Shown: positions 12,655-24,376, counted from the first letter of the stretch. The stretch: DNA of 64,000 nucleotides from Azolla caroliniana (GCA_043228905.1 JBHGNT010000017.1:13578001-13642000), one strand, 5' to 3'. The notes: a model not told the origin generated them from the letters alone. Made by a program: numbers and translations.

Positions 12655-12712
12655 ATGCATGGATGGATGGATGGACTACATCTACATACATGCATGCATG
12701 CATCCATACATA
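12655..12712. repeat. (GGAT)n and (ATGC)n microsatellites
   Basis: Short tetranucleotide runs GCATGGATGGATGGATGGAC and CATGCATGCATGCATC; a (GTA)n run of about nine units follows at 12898-12925. Confidence 0.8.
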
Positions 12713-13217
12713 CTAGAGTATATAGAATCTAGAATAGTATAGTACATATTGGTATGTAGTATTATTATAGGCAGCTGTGTGTAATGTTGGTTCTGTATCA
12801 TGTAGAGTTTCTCCCCGGCTGAGGAGTGTGTGTGTGTACATACGGATGGATGGATGAGCGATCTGCTTGACATTGTTAGTTAATTAGCTCATAATTTGTT
12901 GTAGTAGTAGTAGTAGTAGTAGTAGGACGTAGTAAATGAAGCAGCATGCAATATGTATGTATGTATACATACATAAACGGATCGTGAGTGTCATTTGGTA
13001 TGTTATCATGATCTCCTGATGAGTCAGTCTCCTCTCCCCCACCCCCCCTCCCTTTTCTATTGTAGTTTACTAGTACATACATAAGTTTGGGTTTTTTGTG
13101 AAGGTTTTGCTAAGTTCAAAAGCCTCAGAAAAAGAACAGAATAAAACAAAGTTTTGCTGGCTAGAAAAATCAAATCCCCACAAAATGAAGGAGGAGGAGG
13201 TGTGGCTAGGGGGTTGG

Positions 13218-16200
13218 TTACACCCTATGCAGCATGCCTAGGACGGCGGATGGGGGAAGCTGATGTTGTTGAGCTATATGATTGCAAGTGGTGGTGGTGG
13301 TGGTGGAGGTGGCCGAAGAGGAGTGGCACACGGTACAGAGGAAGTAGTGCGGGTCGGGATGGGGACCGGGCCAGCTGGCCTCATACCGGAGCCCGGCGAC
13401 CGAAGCGTCCAGAACCCCGCTCCCGTAGACCACGACGTGTGCCCCCGACTCGATGTTCCCGAAGAGCAAGTCCTCGTCCTCCACCGCCTCGAGCGGCCCG
13501 ATGCCCTCCAGCCGGAACTCGCTCATGACACAGTAGGTGTCCCGGAAGGCGCGCTCCGCCTCCCTCTTCAGCTCCCCCACTGTGGCGTGAGGCGGGAGCA
13601 CCACCAGCTCCGCCATATCCACTGATGATGATGATGATGATGATGAGATTTGTACCATGTCTTCGGCCTGCACTCCCGTCCATGGAGCGCCTGGATCTCT
13701 CTTCTTCTTCGAATCGCTACCACCGCTGCAATGGCTCCTCTCCAAGCTCGCCTTTGAGCCTGCCAACGTGCCTCCTCCTCCTCCCTGCACCACCGCCATT
13801 GAACCTACTACGCTCATATTATTCCCTGCACCTTGCGTTTGCGTTTGCGTTTGGGAGCTCGACATAGCTGTAGCAGTGCTGCTGCTGCTGCTGCTCCCGC
13901 TCCCGCTGCTGTTCAATAGCATGTCCAATACATCCTCCAACAGACCCCCTTCTTGCAGCATGTAATTCTCCACGTTCTGTATCGCAATGTCTGTGCTACT
14001 CTTCACAGCTCCAGCTAATTCTTGTTTTGGACAATTATTATTATGATGATGATGATGATGATGAGGATGATCCGTCACGGATGAAGTTTGCCGAAAACTG
14101 ACCGATTCGCTATCCAGCGAGTTCTGCTGGATAATCTGAAGGCTACACATAATCCTCAGCATCTCGTCGTCATCCATGCCCCACTCTGTGTTGGCTGCGC
14201 ATTTTCTGGTCACTTCTCCTCTGTAATCTTTGATGAACTGTTTCGTATCCAAGATGATTCTTGTCGCCGTTGGAATGGCTAAAAGGACACTCTTCAGACT
14301 TCTCCTTGCAGGTTTATAGCTCTCCAGCACGTTCCTGTATAGGTACAGAATATCTCTGAGAACCTCAGCTCGGCCTACCTCGCAAATGTTGTCACTAATT
14401 AGGGAGCCTTTCGTCAAGGAATCGGGGAGCTGGACTATCCCCGAGTTCACGTCTTCCAGGCTGTACTCCAGAACTTTGGTGATGGGATTCACTGCTCTGC
14501 GAACCACATGATTCCCGACCACACGATTTCCTAGTGATTTGAGAACAAAATCAAGAAGACCAGTGTCCCCGATGTAGATCCTAGCCGCATCTCTCACGTC
14601 TTGCCGTGGCATCCACTTCTTTTCACAATTCTTCAGAGCTTCCACAATCACCTGAGTAGCAAGCTCCAGGCGTTTTAGGGACCATCGGCAAGGCATGTCA
14701 TGGGGGCCATTAGTAAAGCTGTGAGTCTGGAGAATGTTGCTGTTACTGTTGCTCCTGCTACTTGCCTGATGATTGCTATGCTGATGGTGATGGTGATGGT
14801 GATGGTGATGATGATGATGGCGATGATCTTGCTGGTCTCTTATCGTGAAGCTTACCTTAGGAAAGTTTTTATTGGAACTTCCTGCGGCTGTAGTACTAGT
14901 GTTACATGTTGCTATAGGATGCAATGGCAACCTTACCTTCAGCTCGATCATGTACCGGATAAGGTCCCCAACTGTATGAAGAGCATGGCCACTGATTCGT
15001 TGATATGTGGAGGCAATGGAGATGACATCTTGATCTATGCCTTCGAAGTGTTGGACCATCACGTTTAGAGGCATTCCACGGATAGCTTCTATGGCTTTCG
15101 CATACATCTGCTGTGTGATGCCGAAGCTTCCATTGCCAAACTTGTATCCCCATCGACCAAACCACGACTCACCATACGCCACACAGTGTAGGAGTCGGAA
15201 TTCAAGCGATCTCTTCTTTGCGATATCCTCCACGCTCACTTTCCTGCAAACATAACCTTCATCATGAGGCCACATGTACTGAACTCAAACCGATCAATTT
15301 CTGCAAACAAATGGTGGACTTACGCTACAAATGACGAAGTAAGCTATTCAAGAAATATGTCGCGATTGTTTTTTTCTCTAATTATAACTATTTTAATTTC
15401 ACCTTGCTCGTAACATTGCGCAGATGCGATCCCATAAATCGACAATTTCTCTTCCAGAGACGTAGCGAGATCCTTTCTCTCTGCCGTTCACGCAGAGAAG
15501 GTGTCCAAAGCCATTGCAGTGCAGAACCCCATGAAGGAGATGGTTTGGCAAGTCAAGAATGTTGTGAAGTATATTTCCCTGCAGAGGTTCAGCGTTAAGC
15601 TCTGGTGATGGAATGATGAAATGGTAACACCTCTTGGAAACAAGATGATGGCTCCATCCTGCACAACATTATAAATTTCAACCTTTTCCATTAGCTTTAC
15701 TAACGATCACATTCCTGAGACATTTCTTGGCTATTCAGTTACCATAACTAGTTCTGACGACAGGGAAAAGAGGCGTACAGCTAGAGAAAGCAAGCATATT
15801 TCTCACTGCACAAGTCAAAACCTAAAGGTAAAACCCTAACCCTTGCGGCACTAATATGAATTATTACTACAACCTCAACGATTCAGAAGAAGTATGAATT
15901 ATGCATTCTGATATACCTATACAGCGGCAGTAGTCACAGTAAGGCAGACGAGGGGTGAACTGTATGTCTTCTTCTACAATAAGGAGAGGAACAAGAGCAC
16001 TTTGTGTTTCTTCTTGCAGAGAAATGCTCCAAACTATGGCGCCACTGCGACCTTCGTTCACTACATCATTATACAACAATTCGGATCGCTCTGCTACAGT
16101 CTGCAGAAAAGCTTTAATGTTGTCACGAAAGGCACCATCGTAATCACAAGGGCATCCTGGATCGCCAAAGGTATTGAACCTAAACAAGCGATCGTTGCTG

Positions 16201-16301
16201 TGTCGAGGACGTTTTCGAGAATTACTAGAATTGGTGGTGGTGTTCGGACCAGAGGGAATACTATTTGGTTCCACGATAGTTGTAACAGCCTTACAGAACA
16301 T
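13218..16301 (-). CDS. MS1/MMD1-like nuclear protein, three exons, PHD finger largely missing
   Basis: Exons on the minus strand: 16301-15917, 15658-15403 and 15243-13218, with GT-AG introns of 258 and 159 bp. Joined length is 2667 nt (888 residues plus stop) and all phases agree. Signatures of the MS1/MMD1 family: a basic patch RKRPRH (about 29-34), RFNTFGDPG (41-49), a split Cys/His region CDYCRCIGWSHH with YHFIIPS, LLHGVLHCNGFGHLLCVNG, FGRWGYKFGNGSFGI (about 243-255), and IYIGDTGLLDFVLKSLGN (about 435-452). A ubiquitin-like segment VVLPPHATVGELKREAERAF lies near the end. In angiosperms these proteins control tapetum and meiocyte transcription. The final PHD finger is reduced to HYFLCTVC. 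His tracts begin near 356 and 617; the protein is longer than the usual 600-700 residues. The start ATG at 16301 is chosen because it is the first in the frame; an upstream non-coding exon is possible. Confidence 0.87.
15244..15402 (-). other. Intron 2 of the MS1-like gene
   Basis: The donor CAAG|GTGAAA and acceptor TTTGCAG|GAAAG join codons for MLRAR and KVSVED, a junction at a conserved place of the family (WDR.C..L..RKVS). The intron has 159 bp and contains an in-frame ATG at 15275 that would wrongly start exon 3. Confidence 0.85.
15659..15916 (-). other. Intron 1 of the MS1-like gene
   Basis: Donor ATAG|GTATAT and acceptor TTGTGCAG|GATGG. Splicing restores a single Gly codon inside CRCIGWSHH, which matches the conserved VGW(S/G)xH strand of MS1/MMD1 proteins. 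The phase continuity and family match make this boundary secure. Confidence 0.87.
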
Positions 16302-16800
16302 CTTTCTTAACCAGAAGGATGGAAACTCCACCTGTGGAAAAAATATCAGAATAAAATACAGAAAAAGAGCGCACAGACACAGACGAAGGAGAAGACGATA
16401 GTGATGATGATAAAGATGAAGATGAAGATGAAGATGAAGATGAAGAAGATGATGATGATGATGAAGAAGAAGATGATGATGATGAAGATCAATGGAAATG
16501 GCGATGGATAGTACAATAAGATTGAAGGAAGATCAGTTCTGGATCTCGGTAGCCATAGCTGGCGAGAATTCCTGTAAATTCATGGCAGAGGAGCTCCACC
16601 AAAGAGAGACAGAGAGAGAGAGAGAGAAAGAGAGAGAATCAATGGCGCCAATGAGCTGCTTCTTCTTCTTCTTCTTCTTCTTCTTTTATTTTTGTCGTTG
16701 TCATTTTTTTATTTCAATTTTATTTTACGATTGTGTGCGTGTGTTGTCTGGATAAAAAAATTATGAAATAAAAAAGGAATTAGGTGTGTGGTGTGTCATT
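16302..16800 (-). promoter_or_regulatory. 5' flank / probable leader of the MS1-like gene with trinucleotide repeats
   Basis: Minus-strand TTTTTTCCACAG|GTGGAG just upstream of the start ATG (16343-16326) looks like a splice acceptor, so a 5' untranslated exon and leader intron are possible. Farther upstream lie a long (GAT/GAA)n tract at 16405-16492, a GA-rich tract near 16607-16636 and a (CTT)n tract near 16660-16684. No TATA box could be assigned with confidence. Confidence 0.4.
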
Positions 16801-19088
16801 TAATAAAATAAAAACAATTAAAATATATATAGATATACAAAAAATAATCGCCCCGGGTTTACGTAGATGATGGAATGCATACAACATGCCATACATATGA
16901 CATGGCATGTATGTATTGTATCTGTATGTATGTATGTATGTATGTATGTATGTATGCATGTGCATATTTACATATGTATGTGTGCATGTGTGTATCTATG
17001 TATGTATGTGTGTATGTATGCAAGCATGTGTGAATGTATGTCATGTGTGTGTGTGTGTGTACGTCATGTGTGTATGTATGTATGTATGGCCATTTTGTTT
17101 TTTCATTTGGCTTCTCACAATGAAAGAAAACATCTCTACATCTTGTATTTGTGCTACCCTTCGTTAATATCTGCTTGGTGCTAGAGTTTTTCCATTCTCG
17201 GGAGTCTGGCTATGCAATCCCGAACTTGGGTTTTGTAGCCTCCCTAGAAATCATGAAAGAGAGGGACAATGTCACGTTGGGGTAATAGATAAGTGCGCAC
17301 ACTTTCTAAGCATGAATACATGTCAAGCAGCCAAACTCTGACATATTGCACTTATTGCCCACGCAATGATGCGAAATAAACTTGCTTTATAATAACATTC
17401 TACCCGGGCCAAATCTTGATTCTATATACACATGGAAACTAGAGATGAGTGACGATTCGATTCTCTTGACAGTTCTTAATCATGTGAACTCAAAGTTCAA
17501 AGTTCTGTTGTTGTGAGCTAGCTTTCTACCTTCAGACTTTCTTAGACCACTTGATGTTTCCTATAACATGATTTGGCCTATTGACATATTGTTATGGGCA
17601 TAACAATAGGCACCCATTCTAAAAGCTAAATTTAATGGTTTAAGGTTGAGATAAATGGGAAACCTATTCTCAGTTATTGTTGGACTTGGGGCAAACCGAT
17701 AAAGACTTGTTACATGTTGTAGTTAAGTTGAGCTATATAAAGGGAACTAGGTACTACCTTATAGAGACTACTCACAAGTCAAAAGCTCTCAGTTGTTAGA
17801 TCCAATTTCATCTTGACTCTAAGGTAATTAAGCACCATTTAACCGTTCATTTCCTTAATCACTTCATTAATTGACTTTCATTGATATTCATTTGTGATAC
17901 CTATCTTTTGGTTATATATATTGCTAATAAACACTTCCTTGTTTTTCTAGAGTACCAATATTTGTTAGCATCATCACATGGAAATCGGCAACGAGGCTAA
18001 ATGATAGTAGTTTAATGTCATAATAATAAATTCTCAATACTAGTAAATTCATAGAATTATTGTTTGTGTGAAGTTTGTGGAGGGTTTTGTGACCTCCATT
18101 TTATGGGTGTAGTTTCAATCTATTTGATTCAAAATAACATTGTTACCCTTCATGAATGTCAAAGCATGTTCTCAATCTCGTGACCATGCACATGAGAATT
18201 AGAAGAATTAATAGTTCTTGATCTCGTCATAATAATATTTGCATATCAGCATTTCAATACAAATACAAGATTTCTTGATGGGCACAATGCTAAACATATG
18301 AAGTCGCAGTTTGAGACAAAAATCCTCAACTCATTTATGGATTTGACTATGTACTTTCTTAGCGTTGAGCACGTATTGTTTCTAAATAGAATCACCTATG
18401 TTGGTGTCAAATTCTTCGGTCACACTTATACTCGAGATAAGATGTTCTGTAGCATCCTTTTGTTCTTATAGTACCCTATACAACTCAAATCATTGCAATT
18501 CATTATTTACACAATTTACCAGGAGACGCTCAATAATTGGACGAATTAATATAGTTTGAAATCACAAATAAATATATTTGTAGATATTTAAAAAATGGGT
18601 GAACCCCTCCATTGTCATTACAAATTTTAGAAAACATGAATAAAAGAACAATTTAGGAACATGTTTCCATAAGGTTCTCATATAAAGACAAGAATTTAAG
18701 AAAGTTAATCTAAATTGAATGATAATAATAATCACACATGTATAATTGTGTTTGCATTTATTTAGTTAAAGAGAAGCTTAAACTAAATCAATAATTTTTA
18801 TTGAATATTAAGCTATAGATATCACTTCATAAACAAGGGAAGATATCATATATAAATTATTCAAAGTTTATTTGAATATTTGTTTTCATTTTGATATTTC
18901 TAATACTTTGTAGTAAACTCTAAGATTTATGGTTCATGAGTAACCTTGCCATATCGGAGAGCATTTTTAAGTCAATTCTTTTGGGCTACAACATATGGGG
19001 TTGATTTGAGTTGGCTAACTTCACTTTGCTTGATGGATATTTAAGGCTGAAAAGAGATATGTGCCCATACACAGAGTGCACAATCAGT
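16801..19088. other. Intergenic DNA upstream of the MS1-like gene
   Basis: Contains a long degenerate (TATG)n microsatellite at 16913-17085; the open frames here are its translation. From 17100 to 19088 I see no coding signal. A segment starting TGTTATGGGCATAAC at about 17590, with a TATA-like CTATATAAAGG at 17732-17742, resembles the start of a solo LTR, but I could not find a matching end or target duplication. Confidence 0.55.
16913..17085. repeat. (TATG)n / (TG)n microsatellite
   Basis: TATG units with TGTG interruptions over about 170 bp, with a pure run at 16925-16956. Confidence 0.9.
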
Positions 19089-19386
19089 TGTTCAAAAACA
19101 AAATCGTTAGATAAACACAGAGGTAGAGAGAGGGAGAGACAAAGTGAGCAGACAACAAAACTTTCTATTAGAAAAATGACTTTGTACATACAACTGTGCT
19201 CATAGAGCACTTTATATACAAATATTTGACATAGGCTAACTGAATGCTCACAATTGAGTGTCTAACACTAACTCCCACAAATATTCCTATTACTATTGGC
19301 CCTAACGGCCTATCAACTCCCCACTGATCCAGCCTAGCCTATCGGTCTCTGTCCAATCCGGCCCATATTGAGCTTGTCACTCAATA
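19089..19386 (-). repeat. Copia LTR (minus strand) in mosaic copy A
   Basis: On the minus strand it starts TATTGAGTGACAAGC and ends TTTGAACA. It is preceded by a purine tract TTGAGGGGGAG (19387-19398), which marks it as the 3' LTR of a minus-strand element. The family resembles Copia-1 and Copia-2 (same first 15 bases), but most of the LTR differs. The corresponding internal domains have been lost. Confidence 0.72.
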
Positions 19387-20095
19387 CTCCCCCTCAAGCT
19401 CAACTTGAGATCGGTTCCTCATGTCAGCATCCGCCGGTTCTCACACCCGACATCTCCTGGCTTCTTCACTCAGCTCCTCGTTTGGTCCGGTCCCGCGTTC
19501 CTCGACCCCTCCATGTCACATTCTCGACTCGAACCTCTAACCTATAATACACCCAGTACATAATGTTAGATAAACCATATGAAAACCCTTAAGTTACATG
19601 TGAACTTGTATATGGTTTAATATTGCATAGTTTAGCATATAGTAGTATATTCTAGAAATATTCTATGGTATATTCTAGACGGGCATATTCTAGAGATATT
19701 TCTCAGGTATATTCTAGAGATGTTTTTCAGGTATATTCTAAATATATTCAATCTTAGAACTTTTATAAATATGTGTGTTCCCCTAGATTACAATCAAGGT
19801 TAACAACACTAGTTACAGAGTCTTTCAATTAATCAACTCATCCTTTTGATTATCTTCTAGTCTCTTGTGCATATTATCTATCCATGACATTCTAATCCAA
19901 TGCTTCTCAACTCGTCTGGTTTCGGGTTTCTCGACCCCTACGGTTGGCTCATATGCTCCTCATGCCCTTGTTAGATCTCTTGTTGTTGCGGTATTGGCCC
20001 CCCTCGACCCATCGGCTCCTCCGTATCGGTGCCTGCTTCAATTACCTCCTTGTTCGCCTGGTTCAAACGGTTGTTGAAAGATCTGCAGGTGGAGG

Positions 20096-20392
20096 TTGTT
20101 GACCCGACAACGATCTATTGCGAAGAATCCCGTCTTCCACGCTCACACCAAGCACATAGAAGTGCATTATCACTTTGTGTGCGAGCAAGTTCTCAATGGT
20201 GAAGTTGAACCCCGATATGTTCAGATTGATCGGAAGGTGGCCAACATGTTTAAAAAGTTACTAGGACTAGAAAAGTTACGATGCTTCTCAGAAAGGCTTG
20301 ACCTGCAACATCTCGATGTGCCACACTTGAGGGGGAGCACTGACTATTGTCCGACCTTTCGGTCAGAACCTAAATCAACCATCCAATGCTGA
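20096..20392 (+). pseudogene. Copia RNase H C-terminal fragment
   Basis: The translated segment IAKNPVFHAHTKHIEVHYHF, then VEPRYVQIDRKVANMF and LDLQHLDVPHLRGS, is the end of a copia polyprotein. It lies opposite in direction to the adjoining LTR piece, so the two came from different insertions or an inversion. The first residues of the domain are missing. Confidence 0.8.
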
Positions 20393-21340
20393 CATTGTTT
20401 TGTGACTCTCAAAGTGAAATTCACCTCATATGGAATCCAATATATCATGCTAAGACAAAGAATATTGAGGTGAGGTACCACCATATTCGAGAGCTCATCA
20501 CCGATAAGAAGCTTGACTTCTTAAAAGTGGATACTGAGGTGAACATCGCCGACAGCCTGATGAAGCCATTCCTAGATCAACACTTTGGCACACTAAGAGG
20601 ATTTATGGGAGTACAGAAAGCGAGTGAGCGAAGAGGAGCCGAACGAAAAGAATCAGAAGGTAAGTCAAAGATTGGCCCGACCAGACGAGCTGAAACGGCA
20701 AAGTCGAAGGAGTTGGGTAGTTGAAAGGCTACAAATGCAGCTGAGTGCGAAGCGACCGAAAGAACGAAAGGTGATTGAAGGACAAAATGGAGCCGAAAAT
20801 CGATCGTAGAACCTTTGAGGAGCACATGGTCTAGCATATTCGAGGAGTCGACGGTCTAGAGGCTGAAAACCGATTCAGACACCAGTTTATTCGGACATAG
20901 GCCGACTCAGATAAAGACTGACTACGCCTCTATTGATTCAGCTACCAACCGACGGGCTTGTAACATGCATAACATAGTTTAAATTTGATTTAATGTAATT
21001 TAAGTTTACTGGGGAGATAACCCCATTACATTGTATGTAAAATAGAGTAGTCCTTCTACAGGGGAGTTTGTTGGCATAAAAGGCCGACTCTGCCCAAACT
21101 TGTATATCTAGTGTGAACAAAGTTAACCTAACTATTTAAGTAGGTAATTATTCTTGAAAAGAGGGTTCAATGGTGAATGTAAAAATCTCTTTTGAGCTAA
21201 ACATCTCTCTTACTCTATGTGTAACTGTCTGTTCTTTTTGTTCTCCTCTGTAACAGTACACGAGTATCCTTGTTTCTAGATATCTATGTTGTCTTGCTTG
21301 ATTACACATAGGTCCTCAACAAGTTGTAGAAACGTCAACA
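20386..21340 (+). mobile_element. 3' end of another copia element with its LTR (mosaic copy A)
   Basis: A second RNase H tail (NPIYHAKTKNIEVRYHHIRE, VNIADSLMKPFLDQHFGTLR) is followed by a non-coding tail, a purine tract GGGGAGTT and an LTR from 21069 (TGTTGGCATA) to 21340 (ACGTCAACA). The LTR holds TATTTAAGTAGG as a possible TATA region. The 5' part of the element is missing. The same tail and LTR occur in copy B (LTR 39603-39874). Confidence 0.8.
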
Positions 21341-21448
21341 TTCAACAGGCCAACTGAGCCGTACATATTCGGCCTCGATCGTTGATGTGGTCGTGCACTC
21401 TTGAAATTGCTCTAGTGTCAAATCTGAACAAGTAGCCAATGGTCGACT

Positions 21449-21876
21449 TGTTGAGAAGTAAGCTCAACAAAGGTATGTGATGCTTATTGAGAAATAAGCT
21501 ATATTAGCTAATTAGCTACTAGTGGACATAAAGGTGAAACAGTTATTTAGCTATGCACAACTATTTAGCTACTGACAACTATTTAGCTACAGATAACTAA
21601 TTAGCTACTGGAAGCTAATTAGCTGCATATATAAGTCACTTATAACTTAGGTAAAAAGAAAAAGTAAGAAAGTGAGTGAGAGTAGAGAGTAGAGAAGAAG
21701 AACAAAAAACAGAAAACTAACGAGAGCGAGTTGAGCTTTGCGTGTAATGAAGTAGAAGTTTTTGGATTGTGCAAAGGTAAGTCTCCTTCTCCTTTCCCTT
21801 TCTGTCCTGAGCACTAAATGATCCAGCACATCACGATCCGCTGTGCACACAGAAGAGCGGTAGCGCCTTTGTAACA
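21449..21876 (+). repeat. 5' LTR of Copia-4
   Basis: Starts TGTTGAGAAG and ends TTTGTAACA before the primer-binding site. It contains a series of short repeats of TTAGCTA with AACTA (21500-21625) in the region where the promoter is expected. There is no second copy to date it. Confidence 0.8.
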
Positions 21877-22013
21877 TGGTATTAGAGCTGAGTTGCTCAT
21901 AAAGAAGATCAGAACAATAAAGATTTGAGAAAGGTTGTTTCTCTATATGCTAATCTGAATCAGAGAGTTGTCTGTGAAGTTAATCATAGCAAAAGCCCTA
22001 ATTGAAAGAGAGA

Positions 22014-23250
22014 ATGGCTGCTAAGAATGGAAGCCAAATAGTCACAGAAAAGCTGGATAAAAACAATTTCCCGGCATGGAAATTCAGAATGACAAATTTC
22101 CTGATGGGAAAAGGATATTGGGATTACATTGAAGGAGACCTAGAAGAGGCTCCAAAGATCCCTGAAGAAAATGCAATTGCTGCACAGATCAAAGCATTTA
22201 AGGAATGGAATCAAGGGGCAAGGAAAGTATTGCATTGGCTCTCACTTAGCATCTCAGATTCGATGCTTGGACACATACAGGATGCTATGCTTCCAAAAGA
22301 AGCTTGGGACAGTTTGGTAAAACTATTTGTAGTGAACACAAAGGCTAGAAAGCTTCAGTTAAAGACTGAGCTAAATACCTTGGAAAAAGGTAAGATGTTA
22401 GTGAATGAGTATGCTCTGAAAATAAAGAGCATATGTGAATCACTTGCTTCTATCAATGTGAAGGTAGAAGATGATGATAAGGTGGAAATATGCTTAAGAG
22501 GCTTAGGACCTCAATATAAAAGCTTCAAAATATCTATTCTCACAAGGGATAGCATCCCAAGTTTTCCAGATCTGATTTCAATACTTGTAGTGGAAGAAAG
22601 AAATTAGATGGATGATGTAAACAAAGGAAACTCTGAAACTGAGGGGCAAGCCCTCTACAATTGTGCTGGAAGAGGCCGAGGAAGAGGCCATGGAAGATTT
22701 GGTTCAGCTAGAACCAACAATAACAATCAAGGAAGAGGACAACAAGCTACAAGTGGAAGAAACGACATTAGAGGCAGGGGGAGCAATTGAGGAAGAGGTA
22801 AGCAAACTTATTTGAATGATGATGACTGTTGGTATTGTGGAAAACTAGGCCATACACAGGCTGAATGTTATAAAAAGCAAAATGATGAAAAAAGAGGGAA
22901 GAGACAGCAAAATAATTTTGCCTCAACTAGTGAAGACTGTGATAAAGATGGTGCATTTGTGGTGCAACATGAAACAACAGCAATGGCTGAATGTTCACAG
23001 AGATGTAATGAAGGCTTTATGTGGAATAGATTCTGGGGCATCTAATCATATGACAGGACATGCAAATTGGTTTCAAAGTCTAAGAGAACCAGAGATTCCT
23101 GGTTATGTACAAATAGGTGATAATACTACTCACCAAATAGAGCATGTTGGAGATATCCCACTGTGGGAAGAAAAAGGAAAAACGAAGTATATGTTGAATG
23201 TGATGCATGTTCCAAACCTTGCAAAAAATCTGATTTTTGTTGGATAGATA
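22014..23250 (+). pseudogene. Copia-4 gag, zinc knuckle and protease remnant
   Basis: Gag begins MAAKNGSQIV with the conserved KLDKNNFPAWKFRM start and a UBN2-type body. The same frame continues past TAG at 22605 and TGA at 22788 through a Gly-Arg-Asn rich stretch to the CCHC knuckle CWYCGKLGHTQAEC at about 22827. A frameshift near 23015 leads to the protease motif DSGASNHMTGHANWF, which is intact. Two stops and one frameshift make this a pseudogene. Confidence 0.88.
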
Positions 23251-23254
23251 ATGA

Positions 23255-24376
23255 GTGGAGCAAGGAATGCAAGTTAAGTTTAAGCAAAGTGGAAGCTTTA
23301 TAGAGAAACAGGGAAAGCTTATTGCAAAAGGAAAACGAGAAGGAATGATGTTTGTGTTAGATGTGGATATGCCTAAAAAGATTACAGCCATGTTTGCAGA
23401 AGGAATGAGTGTAATCTCATATGTGAAGATGTGGCATAAAAGAATCGGTCACATAAGCATGCAAACATTGAAAAATATGTTGAGGAAAAATGCAGTGGCT
23501 GGATTGCCTAAGTTAAAAGATTGTGAGATGAGCAAAATATGTGAAGCATGTCAATATGGAAAGCAAAACAGGTTGCCTTTCCCTTATGAAAGACATGTAA
23601 GCAAAAATTTGTTGGATTTGGTACATACAAATGTATGGGGACCAACAAAAAATGCATCAATTAGTGGATGTAAGTTTTATGTAACATTTATTGATGATTG
23701 CTCAAGGAAAACATGGGTTTACTTCATGAAGGAAAAAAACGAATTTGATTGCTTTCGTAAGTTTAAATGCATGGTAGAAAAGCAGGCTAGAACTAGAATA
23801 AAATGCCTAAGATCTGATGGAGGAGGAGAATACTTCTCAAATGAATTTTCTGATTTTCTGTGCAATTAAGGAATAAGCAGACAGTTTATATGTGGATATA
23901 CTCCACAACAAAATGGAGTTGCTGAGAGAAAAAACAGAACCTTAGTGAACCTAGCAAGAGCCATGATGACTGAAAAGAATATGCCATTGTATTACTGGGC
24001 AGAAGTTGTAAACACAACGAACTTTATTCTAAATAGATGTATAACATTTGGAGTACATGAAGTAACTCCTAAAGAATGTTTCTATGGAAGGAAACCTAGT
24101 TTAGGACACTTAAAAGTGTTTGGATGCCTTGCCTATGTTCATGTACCTGCTGAAGTAAGAAGTAAGCTTGATCCAAAAGCTGAAAAATGTGTTTTTGTTG
24201 GATATTCAGAGGAGCAAAAAGGGTATAGATGCTATAACCCTTTGACAAAAAAAATTGTGGTAAGTCGGGATGTAATATTTGATGAGTTGGGCAGCTGGTA
24301 CAACCCAAAACAAAATGTAGAAACTGATGAAGACAATGAAAATGAAGATAGGGATAAATCTGAAAATGTAAGATAG
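23255..24376 (+). pseudogene. Copia-4 integrase remnant
   Basis: The zinc-binding HKRIGHISMQTL and CEACQYGKQNRLPF motifs are followed by the core. The first Asp position of the catalytic triad reads TNVWGPT (Asn), while the second Asp in SDGGGEYFS is kept. A TAA at 23867-23869 interrupts the domain before the Glu segment GVAERKNRTL. The C-terminal part carries LKVFGCLAYVHVP. A short GATA-rich and unrelated segment is inserted at about 24376-24500. Confidence 0.87.

Larger units (their letters stand above)
9318..13217. other. Intergenic DNA downstream of the MS1-like gene, rich in simple repeats
   Basis: No coding region is recognisable. From 9323 to about 11000 I see nothing but AT-rich unique-looking sequence, with one (TA)n tract near 10821. 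From 11400 onward microsatellites are dense. The open frames across 11308-13082 consist of translated dinucleotide and tetranucleotide repeats and are not genes. The stretch just below 13217 is the 3' flank of the MS1-like gene; I did not find a clear AATAAA in the right orientation. Confidence 0.7.
19124..21448. repeat. Mosaic block, copy A (duplicated as 26458-26663 plus 37884-39960)
   Basis: The block is a patchwork of older copia pieces: a minus-strand LTR and its 3' internal end (19089-about 20050), a plus-strand RNase H tail (20096-20370), a second plus-strand RNase H tail with its 3' LTR (20386-21340), and a minus-strand RNase H scrap (21341-21448). The same junctions recur in the same order in copy B with only point differences and one indel of about 75 bp, so the finished mosaic was duplicated as a unit. 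Copia-4 interrupts the right end at 21449. Confidence 0.85.

Noticed and set aside
11308-13082. Many open frames with Ile/Tyr, Cys/Val or His/Thr-rich translations
   Set aside because: They are translations of TA, GT, TATG and GGAT microsatellites, not genes.
13154-13867. Plus-strand open frames across the MS1-like gene
   Set aside because: They are antisense shadows of exon 3; the minus-strand frame has family similarity and consistent splicing.
15244-15275. ATG at 15275 as a start of a one-exon MS1-like protein
   Set aside because: The 11 residues before KVSVED lie in the intron; spliced exons 1 and 2 supply the conserved N-terminal half.
17590-17970. Possible solo LTR with TATA box
   Set aside because: A TGTTA start and TATATAAAGG are present, but no matching end, target duplication or second copy could be found; kept only as a remark.
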